This document shows, one piece after another, positions 19,940 to 27,262 of a stretch of DNA of 28,010 nucleotides. Every line of letters starts with the position of its first letter. Within the stretch, counting starts at the first letter, position 1. The stretch is from Geosiphon pyriformis (Eukaryota; Glomeromycota; Glomeromycetes; Archaeosporales; Geosiphonaceae). The notes under the pieces were generated by a model that was not told the DNA's origin, made no database searches, and saw only the letters and a list, made by a program, of their open reading frames with translations. The DNA lies in contig JAAOMT010000633.1 in NCBI GenBank assembly GCA_016748015.1, positions 9,112 through 37,121 of the forward strand. Direction: 5' to 3'. The position numbers and the translations under genes are program-made.

Positions 19940-20023
19940 CAATTTCTATTTTTCTTTCTAAGTCTCTTTTGTCTTGACACTCTTCACAGCACTGAATTTG
20001 GCACGGGATAAGACAGTTTTTGC
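19940..20023 (-). pseudogene. Remnant of the Cys-rich module in E2
   Basis: Minus strand reads KNCLIPCQIQCCEEC from the E4 LTR edge. This parallels RHCLISSDFKYCDNC in E3 (about 27178-27222). E4 is inserted at the first codons of this ribbon. Gln/Asp-rich spacer (EIENQQSQNQSINQQD) then leads to the dUTPase. The apparent Met start at 20069 lies in the E4 LTR and is accidental. Confidence 0.55.
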
Positions 20024-20877
20024 TGTTATAGGTAACTATTTCTGGTGTTAAATTAAATAACAAACCCATAACTTGGTGCTAAAAGTTATTTGCATTGATG
20101 TTATTAATCTGAAGGTTTTGTATCTAAAGGTTTCAGTTTGAGTTCTTTGTATAATAAACAGAGATTCAATAGTGGTTTTATCCATAGCTTCTCAGAATCA
20201 CAATTTTGTCAATTTTTCTCTCGGTATGATGGCCAGCAATTCTCTAGTAAGTATTTCATATTTTTTGTATGTGTCCTACTCTCTTGCAAGAGTCTTTTAC
20301 CAAGCAATCTTTAATGTCAGTAATCTAGCACTTTATTCACCCAATTAGTGCACAACAATAAAATAAAAATAAAATAAAAAAAAGAAATAAAAGAAAATAA
20401 AGAAAAAAAAAAAATAAGCCAAGATGATTTGCAAGTTAATATTCCGTCAATAGCTGTGATCAAGAGCTATTGTTCCAGTGTGGTTAAGTATCAATTATTA
20501 TCAACATGGAGTGTTGATAGTGGAATTAGGTTTGAGATACCAAATAGTTATTTATTGTGTTTGGAAAGTTGTCTAGATGAAATCTAAACTTGGAGGTCTG
20601 TTTCTTTTAGCTTCTCATACTACTGCTATATATACATAATTAAGATTTCTCAATTCCTCAATTTTTCACAACAGGAATTCTGGAATTTCTGGAATGCTGC
20701 AATTTCTTTGAGAAGAATCCTGGAATTCTGGAATCCTGCAATTCCTCGTAAGACTCCTGTAATTTCTGGGATCCTGCAATTCCTGAGAAAAATCCTGGAA
20801 TTCCACATTTACTACATCTACTTCTGATTGGCTAATAACTATGCTAATATATATTCCCTATATTTCTATGAGTAACA
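20024..20877 (-). repeat. 3' LTR II of E4
   Basis: Element sense: starts TGTTACTCATAGAAATATAG at 20877 and ends TTACCTATAACA at 20024. TATATATA at about 20627-20634 (minus), T-rich tract complementary to 20341-20415, CAATAGC/GCTATTG hairpin near 20450-20480, and GTTATGGG/CCTATAAC stem at its end. Aligns throughout with the E3 LTR. It is not the pair of LTR I copy B, so it does not belong to E2. Confidence 0.85.
20660..20815. repeat. GAATTC-rich minisatellite in LTR II of E4
   Basis: Tandem ~40-bp units built of TCCTGGAATTCTGGAATCC and GCAATTCCT-like parts, three to four copies. It is in U3, between the LTR start and the TATA box. The same array in E3 lies at 22660-22825. Confidence 0.75.
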
Positions 20878-20900
20878 TTATTCCCTCCTTTTAATATTGA
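20878..20900 (-). other. Polypurine tract of E4
   Basis: Minus strand TTAAAAGGAGGGAATAA directly before LTR start TGTTAC, preceded by GAGCTCAATA as in E2. Confidence 0.8.
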
Positions 20901-20914
20901 GCTCCATTGAAATC

Positions 20915-21610
20915 CAATTCTGTTAATTCCCTCTCTTGAAGTATTTTCTGAATTTTGTTTTTGAGAATTACTTGTGCTATTTGAGTCTGTAATTCTTCAA
21001 ATTGAGTGTTGGTGATCTTTCCTAATTGATTATTGGTAACTGTATCTATTGCTTTGTTGAGTAAGATTCTTGGTCAATTTTAAAATGCTGTGTGTATTCG
21101 GTATATGGCTTGGATCTGTGTGGATAAGTTGTTCTTTCTCACAAAATGTTCTAATTGTTGTAGTATTCTTGTGTCAAATAATTACTTTGTTTTATCTGTA
21201 TATAGATTCTAGATATTCACGTGTTGTCCCAAGTAAAAATAACAATAGTTTCTTGGAAATTGTTGTATCCACCAATTCCAAGTTTCTTTAGTCAACTCTT
21301 GGTATAGTGACTCTTTTGACGACTCTTTTATTGCTAATTTTACTTTTGCTATGATTTTGTCAATAGTATTTTCTGTTTTCTTCTGTGTTCTATGTGGCGA
21401 TGTCTTTCTAGTGTCTTGATATTAGATGGTTTGTTGATTAATTGTAATTTCCATCTCTTGGTGTTGAATTAATTAAAAGAGTTGTTGTGCTAGTGAGTAG
21501 ATGTTGTTTGTAATTTCCATTTTTTTGATATTTCTTGTCACATCTACCATGTCTTTATATATTCTTTTGATGGATTAATTAATGTGTTGTTGTCAATAAT
21601 AATGATTGGT
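20915..21610 (-). pseudogene. C-terminal extension of pol in E4
   Basis: Same blocks as in E2: PEEILQDLEPIIIIDNN, then (after a frame slip near 21550) NNIYSLAQQL, FPRNYCYFYLGQHVNI, LFDTRILQQLEHFVRKNN, AIYRIHTAF, and NQLGKITNTQFEELQTQIAQ. Stops are TAA/TAG at positions where E2 has other residues or Gln. It ends about 30 bp before the purine tract. The + strand open stretches here (for example 21070-21291) are chance shadows. Confidence 0.6.
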
Positions 21611-22580
21611 TCCAGATCTTGTAAAATCTCCTCTGGTTGGACTAGTATCTTCTGTACTCTTAATTGTAGAATATTATTGGTGGATTGTGATGTAATGTTG
21701 TGGTATGGTTTTAGTCAATCTCTATGTGCTGCTTTGGTTAAGATTTTGTTATCCAGTCTTAATTTGTAAGCTCTATTTCCTAGAATTTCTTCTATGTGAA
21801 ATGGTCCATCCTATTTGGAGTCAAATTTTCCACTTCATTGTTTTTCCGCTTTGGTATGATGTAAGAGTACTTTGTCTTCAATTTTGAATTCAACTGGTTT
21901 GTTTAATAGTTGATTATCATGTCTTTCCTTCTGTTTTTTTGTAACTTTTGTATGTTATCAGCTGCTTTTCTTTGTTTGTTTTCTAATGTTTCCATTAGGT
22001 CATATGTTTTTCATAATAATGTCTCTTGGAAATTCTCTTTTGTTATTGGTTCAGTTAGATATGTGTTAACCTCTATCTCAACTGGTAATGTTGCTGTTTT
22101 ACCATATATTAATTTAAATGGTGTTGCTTGTGTGGTGTCTTGTTTTATTGTCTGATAAGCAAATAATACTAATAGTATGAACAAATCCTATTTGTCCTGG
22201 TTTTCTTGGCTGAGTTTTGCTATTGCTTTACACAATGTTCTATTAAATCTTTCAACTAATCTATTGGTTTGTAGATAGTATGGTGATGATAGTGGTCTCT
22301 TAATTCCGAATCTTTGGCTTAGTTCTGCTAATGTTCTATTCACAAAATAGGTTTCTTGGTCTGATAATAGGTTTTTTGGACATTCATGTCAACAAATCAG
22401 ATCTTGATGGATGAATTTGGCAATGAATTCTGCATCCACTTTTTGGATTGCTTTTGCTTCTGGCCATTTAGTAAGATAGTCCATGACTACTACAATGTAT
22501 CTATTGCTTCTGCTGGTAATTGTCAATGGTCTGACTAAATTAATTCCAATGTGGTCAAATGGTTGTCCCACTTTGATTGG
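21611..22580 (-). pseudogene. Integrase of E4, 5'-truncated by E3
   Basis: Begins at the E3 edge with PIKVGQPFDHIGINLV; the first catalytic Asp is Asn. YIVVVMDYLTKWPEAKAI, FIHQDLIC then TGA, LLSDQETYFVNRTLAELSQ with the second Asp, and LQTNRLVERFNRTLCKAI with the Glu follow. FAYQTIKQDTTQATPFKLIY and LPVEIEV (about 22080-22160) end the core. A GPY/F-like part lies near 21750-21880, heavily interrupted. The zinc domain lies beyond E3. Confidence 0.75.
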
Positions 22581-23470
22581 TGTTATTCATAGAATATAGG
22601 AAATATAGTATTATTAGTCAGTAGATATTAGTCATCAGAAGTAGACATAGTAAATGTGAAATTCCAGAATTCCTCTCAGAGGAATTGCAGGATTCCAGGA
22701 ATTTCAGGATTCTCTGATGAGGAATTGCAGAATTCCAGAATTCCAGAATTTTTTTTATCAGGAATCGCAAGATTCCAAGAATTCCAGGATTCCTGTCGCA
22801 AAGAATTAAGGAATTGAGGAATCTCACTTATGTATATATAGCAGTAGAATTAGAAGCTGAAAAGGCAGATCTCTCAGTTTAGATTTAATCTAAGCAACAT
22901 TCCAGTTCTCAATCATCAAATAAATAATTATTCTATATCTCAACTCACTCTTTACTATCAACACTTTATGTTGATAGTAATTGATACTTAACCACGCTAG
23001 AACAATAGCTTTTAATCACGGCTATTGACGAGATACTAACATACCAAATTGTCTTGGCTTATTTTATCTATTTTCTTTATTTTTATTTTCTTTATTTTAT
23101 TTTCTTTCTTTTTTTGATTTTGTTGTTGTATACTAATTGATTAAAAAATTAAGCACTGAGTTATTGATGTCAAGGATAGCCTGGTAAAAGACCCAGAAAT
23201 AAGGGTAGGATTTTATATATTATCAGATAGCTTACCAGAAGGGCATGACTGCCAGACTAAATCAGGCCACCATGCTGAGAAAAAAATTGAGAAAACTTTT
23301 GGAAAGATACATCTACTATCAACACTATTAAATCTCTGTCCATTATACAAAGGACTTCATCAAAATCTTCAGATACAATACTTGCAGAACTTTATCCACA
23401 GAAGTAGCTTTTGAGCACCAAGTTACAGGTTTGTTATTTAATTCAACAGCAGAAATAATCACCTGTAACA
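22581..23470 (+). repeat. 5' LTR II of E3
   Basis: 890 bp, TGTTATTCATAG ... CACCTGTAACA. U3 minisatellite at 22660-22825. TATATATA at 22833-22840, so transcription probably starts just after. Hairpin ACTATCAACA/TGTTGATAGT at 22954-22978 and CAATAGC/GCTATTG at 23003-23027, followed by a T-rich tract near 23050-23120. Confidence 0.85.
22660..22825. repeat. GAATTC-rich minisatellite in LTR II of E3
   Basis: Three ~40-bp units start with AGGAATTGCAGGATTCC, AGGAATTGCAGAATTCC and AGGAATCGCAAGATTCC, with partial units on both sides. Rich in self-complementary GGAATTCC-like cores. The minus-strand open stretch through it (22618-22827) is a by-product of the repeat. Confidence 0.8.
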
Positions 23471-23516
23471 TTTGGTGCTCCCTGTAAAATATAATCTTAC
23501 AGAGAACCAGCACCAA
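23413..23516 (+). promoter_or_regulatory. Primer-binding site of E3 embedded in a U5/leader hairpin
   Basis: TGGTGCTCC (23473-23481), two bases after the LTR end, has the TGG start expected of a sequence complementary to a tRNA 3' CCA end. It can pair with GAGCACCA in U5 (23413-23420) or with AGCACCAA downstream (23509-23516). GTTACAGG (23422-23429) pairs with CCTGTAAC (23462-23469), and CTGTAA with TTACAG (23497-23502). So the site lies between competing arms. Confidence 0.65.
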
Positions 23517-23526
23517 CAACACCAAA

Positions 23527-24491
23527 CCAAAAGTAGCAGAATCAGAAATAATAGAGACAAACCATCTAGGATTCGCAAAATCATTATTTCAACAGTACAG
23601 CCAGCAGTTAGGCCTAAACAACAACCATTACCCAGCAGAATCAGCTTTCAACTTTTACGTCAATGAAAGAATCACAGATTTCCTAGGAAGACCAATTGAC
23701 ATTGAATCAGCAAGAGAAAATTTCTATTTGGAACTAATCTAACACACCAACTTACTCAGAAATCACAGCTTTGCACCCATCATTAAAGAAATCAACTAAG
23801 AAATTGAAAGATATACACAAAAAACATTCCCTATTACTTACCAGGACAAAGACAAAGAAAAACTACAAACACCAGCAGTAACACTCAAAGGAATACAAAT
23901 TCTTAATTGGAAGAAACAAAGAATTAAATCTTTGATATATCCATCATATTATCACATGCCTGGAAGTACCATCAACATCACATCAGTAGACACGTCTATC
24001 AATACAAAGACACTGTAGCAAAAATTGCATTTTGGAGTAAACAAAAGAAAAATGAACTATTAGGAGCATATGGCAATTATTTTGAAGGATTTAAATTGAG
24101 ATCGCCAACACCATCAGGATTTCAATCACCACCTTATCAGCCAGATTTTGGAACCGTCAGTCTCTGGGAAATTACTGAATTAGAAGAAAAAAAAGACGAG
24201 GATCAAGAATTTAATTACCAAAACCTGATGCTAAAAGACCCGAACATTCAAACTCAGCAACATTTAGAAAATTCGGAAATCAAAACTCCGAATATTCGAA
24301 CTCCGCCAAATCAAAGAAATCAAAACCCCAAGTTAATTTATCAACCAAATTTACCTTCAGTTATTGTCATCAATCAACCATCTATTGAGCTGATCGGTAA
24401 GCCAATTAAACTACTTCAAGTACCATCCCAACAACTGTTACCTCTTTAACAACCACTTTAACAGCCACCACAACCACCCAACTTAGATTTA
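23527..24491 (+). pseudogene. gag N-terminal region of E3 (unknown fold)
   Basis: Starts KVAESEIIETNHLGFAKSLF (23530) with AFNFYVNERITDFLGRPID and SARENFYLELI, then TAA. A frameshift before about 24090 moves to the frame of gag core: RSPTPSGFQSPPYQPDFGTV, WEITELEEKKDEDQEFNYQ, and a Pro/Gln-rich spacer (VPSQQLLPL and further) up to the gag Met. The same region opens E1b. I know no named domain for it. It has no ATG at its beginning in either copy. Confidence 0.6.
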
Positions 24492-25595
24492 ATGGCCTAC
24501 GCACCAATTGCAAAACTTGACAACTTTATCAGCAAAGAGAACGACACTCAAGTATGGCTGAATAATGTAGAAAAAACCATCACAGCCAATAGATGGAATG
24601 ACGCCTGGGCAATACAAGCCATTCTCTACTTTCTCAAGGATACTGCTGATTCATAGTACCAAAGCTTGATTAATAAACCACAAGATTTCAATGCCTTCAA
24701 AGTGGAATTTCTAAGATACTTCAGCAACAATAACAGCATCAATTGCCTAGTCAATATATTTACCACCATGAAACAAGGAGAAACTGAAGCAGTCACCACT
24801 TACCTGAGATGCTTCCATTGAAATCTGTGCCAAATTCAAGCAATTGATGCCAACTACTTCACAGCACCACAAATCCTCAACCAGTTTATCCGTGGCCTGC
24901 ACAGCAGCATCCTGCAACATGTACGTCCATTGCATTCAGGCACACTTCAAGACACAGTCACATGCACCAGAGATTTTGAATCCATTGAGTTAGAGACCAA
25001 CCACATCCAAGCCATTAATCTAGTAATGAACAGATCATCTGAATTGGATTCCAAATTGGAGAAGTTCAGTGAATCAATTAATAAGAGATTAGAAGGATAC
25101 TTAACTGACAATTACACCATTTATCAGCCTCCACAACGACGCAATAATCAAGGAAACTCTACTTGTGGCCAAAATCAACCACGTTCATCTTCATCAGCCA
25201 ATCAACAGTGGCAACAGGAAACACATATCTGCCACTATTGTGGTAGACAAGGACATATTCAAATCAACTGCTGCCAGTGTTTAAATAACCAATGATTGGG
25301 AAATCAATATCAAAATCCTGATTGCTGGTTCTCAACTCCAAATCATCAATCAAACTCAACACAATATCAAACTACTTACTTGCCAATGATACAGCAATCA
25401 ATTTATCAACCACCAGTATATCAAGTTCCAACTTATCAACCAACGGCCCCAATTTATTAGCCACAGCCACAGGTAATATATCAACCACAACTGCCAACAA
25501 TCTATCGACCCCAAACAATTCAGATCTCACCACAAAACTTACTAGCCAGTAGAATCCAAAGACTGAGAATTACACAACAAAACTGGAGATCATCG
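24492..25595 (+). pseudogene. gag: gag core of E3 with CCHC zinc knuckle
   Basis: MAYAPIAKLDNFISKENDTQ starts at the ATG (24492), then VWLNNVEKTITANRWNDAWA, YFLKDTADS-TAG-YQSLINK and FKVEFLRYFSNNNSINCLVN. QGETEAVTTYL, QILNQFIRGLHSSILQHV and LVMNRSSELDSKLEKFSES follow. The CCHC knuckle C-x2-C-x4-H-x4-C is complete at 25230-25271 (CHYCGRQGHIQINC). Then come a TGA (Trp position) and a Tyr/Gln/Pro-rich tail with YQPPVYQVPTYQP. Gag packages element RNA into particles. Stops at 24655 and near 24820 are transitions from Trp and Arg codons. Confidence 0.8.
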
Positions 25596-26515
25596 ATGGT
25601 AGTTTATCAGCCAATCCTCAGCTTTTTCAGTCAAACAGGATCTCGTCAATGGAATTTGGGTGCCAGGAATTCCCAAAACCCAAATTTCCAGAACTATTTA
25701 AGTCTCCTGGTTACCCCAGAAGACGTCTCACCCAGCAACCAGGAACCCACCCAAAAACAACAAACATGTACCAGCAATATTTCACCAGCAACAGTCACCA
25801 ATGACAAATCACTGGACACCATTTTCTTATTCAAACTCGAGAAACTGTCAACTATGCCATTATTTAGTAGAGCCGTACTGGAAGAAAAGCCAATTACTGC
25901 CATATACACTAATGCAAAAATTGATGGCTATCTCATCAAACTAATTCTTAACAGTGGTTCAGCAGGCAGTATCATTACACGACAACTCATGGATCAATTA
26001 GGTTGCTGAGTTGATCGTGCTGCTAGCACCAGAATCATCACAGCTGATGGAGAGACCAAAACTCCAATCGGTGAAATCGATGACTTACCAATCAAAATTA
26101 ACGGCATTACAGTACCAATCAAAGTACTCGTTATGGAAGCCACCTAATACTAAGCTCTAGTTGGTAATAACTGGCTGTCTAAGACAAACGCCACTCTGAA
26201 CTGGAATACACAAGAGCTTCAACTTAGCCAGAATGGGCAACACACGTGAGCACCAGCAACATGTGGCCACTTTAAGGCTACCAACACCACGGCACCACTA
26301 ATCAATTTCGAGAAAGAAAAACCAAAACCTACCTGGGAAGCCTACCAAGTGTCGTGGGCTGATGAAGAGCACAATGAGCTGCCACCAATACTCTCTTGGG
26401 ATGACAACAGAAAAGAAAAGCAGACAAATGAACTTACCTGGAAAACTGATGATCTGACTTGGACCGACAACAAACAAGAAGAAACCTCCAGTTGGGAATA
26501 AAATGAAGATAAGAG
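25596..26515 (+). pseudogene. Retropepsin-like protease of E3 and acidic linker
   Basis: In frame with gag. LEEKPITAIYTNAKIDGYLI precedes LILNSGSAGSIITRQLMDQL (about 25940-26000), with Asn where retropepsins have catalytic Asp. After TGA at 26010-26012 the frame continues VDRAASTRIITADGETKTPI, VNG-like INGITVPIKVLVMEAT, and VGNNWLSKTNATLNWNTQEL, the usual protease C-terminal half. Then a Trp/Glu-rich linker (KPKPTWEAYQVSWADEEHNE, ILSWDDN) follows. Frame is lost at the 13-A run 26516-26528. Confidence 0.75.
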
Positions 26516-27262
26516 AAAAAAAAAAAAAGGAAGAAGGAACACCACCAACCACTGCCATTTATAATTTCTACACCCACCACACTTCACAACAATCCAATTA
26601 TCGACAGCCAAAGCTTGTATGTGTCGATTGCAGTAAGAAACTGTCGTCAATGGGCACATACTATGGCGACAATGAAGAATACCACACCGCAACAAAGTTC
26701 TATTGTCATCCATGCTTACTCGAATGCTTTGGATGACCAATAAGGCAAGAAAAATGGGATAACCAACTTTGTCTCACTTGTGAGGAGACTCTGCTAGATG
26801 AAGAGATGTGGAATGACATCCCAGAATGTGGAGGAACATGTAATGCATCATGTCAATACATGATTCTAATAAGCAACTGGGTAAAGAAAAGAACACCAAT
26901 AGAAGCAGCCTAAAGAAGAGCCATGCAGTGGCTGGACAATTGTCCACATGACAATGATAAAATTTGGAGAATGGCAATCAGCAAAATAGAAGAAGTGACA
27001 CCCGAAGAGATCAGAGAAATCAAAAACAACCCACCAAAACCCATCAAGCTTGACTGAAACACAGAGCCAGTCATAAATTTTCTGGAACCAAAAGAGTTCC
27101 ATGAACACTACCAGAACATGGCACCCACTAGAAAAAAACAAGAACAATGGTTAGCACAGTTGAATACAAGACTGTGTCGCCATTGTTTAATTTCCAGTGA
27201 CTTTAAATATTGTGACAATTGTAATTGCATTTACAATCCACCACTACGCATGATCTACACAA
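26516..27262 (+). pseudogene. Cys-rich zinc-ribbon-like module of E3
   Basis: Three sets of paired cysteines. First KLVCVDCSKKLSSMG (26620-26631) with KFYCHPCLLECFG (26704-26730). Second LCLTCEETLLDEEMWNDIP followed by CGGTCNASCQY (about 26769-26855). Third RLCRHCLISSDFKYCDNC (27175-27222), a clear CxxC-x8-CxxC ribbon. Between them lie an all-helical-looking segment (TPIEAA, RRAMQWLDN, IWRMAISKIEEVTPEEIREI) and FLEPKEFHEHYQNMAPTRK. TGA/TAA stops replace Trp or Arg. Such spacing suggests zinc binding, possibly to RNA, DNA or protein; that role is inference. LTR copy C cuts it after PPLRMIYT. Confidence 0.6.

Larger units (their letters stand above)
14539..20023 (-). mobile_element. E2: gypsy-type element on the minus strand, 3' half including dUTPase
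   Basis: Reading from right to left: Cys-rich remnant, dUTPase, RT, RNase H, integrase, C-terminal extension, polypurine tract, 3' LTR (type I). Inserted in E1b gag; candidate left target duplication GGTAT (14534-14538). Its gag, protease and 5' LTR are missing here because E4 is inserted at 20023|20024. Few stops, each a single transition, and RT and integrase catalytic residues intact, so much less decayed than E1. Confidence 0.8.
20024..22580 (-). mobile_element. E4: minus-strand gypsy-type element, 3' part
   Basis: 3' LTR II (20024-20877), polypurine tract, pol C-terminal extension and integrase, cut at 22580|22581 by E3. Inserted in the Cys-rich module of E2; candidate left target duplication TTTGC (20019-20023). 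The remaining 5' part should lie to the right of E3, outside the window. Confidence 0.75.
22581..27262 (+). mobile_element. E3: gypsy-type element, 5' half (LTR, gag, protease, Cys-rich module)
   Basis: LTR II at 22581-23470, primer-binding hairpin, gag N-terminal region, gag core, protease and Cys-rich module, all on +. It is interrupted at 27262|27263 by LTR I copy C. Inserted in E4 integrase; candidate left target duplication ATTGG (22576-22580). The least AT-rich and least stop-ridden stretch of the window, so the youngest large piece. By analogy with E2, a dUTPase, RT and integrase should follow beyond the window. Confidence 0.8.

Noticed and set aside
19716-20069. A gene starting with Met at 20069
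   Set aside because: The first ~15 codons are the end of the E4 LTR II (ACCTATAACA edge); the real coding part is the E2 Cys-rich remnant and dUTPase motif 1.
14539-20877. LTRs at 14539-15412 and 20024-20877 as the two LTRs of one element E2
   Set aside because: Their sequences belong to different families, the second is followed by its own purine tract and pol extension on its right, and E2 starts inside a Cys-rich codon row without gag or protease.
21584-22155. Plus-strand open frames over E4 integrase
   Set aside because: Antisense shadows; the minus strand carries recognisable integrase blocks.
22618-22827. Minus-strand 69-codon open frame
   Set aside because: It is only the reading of the GAATTC-rich minisatellite; periodic residues follow the repeat unit.
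26298-26977. Hydrophobic minus-strand open frames (26298-26558, 26342-26740, 26774-26977), possible membrane proteins
   Set aside because: They are antisense to the protease linker and Cys-rich module, whose conserved cysteines and similarity to E2 show that + is the coding strand.
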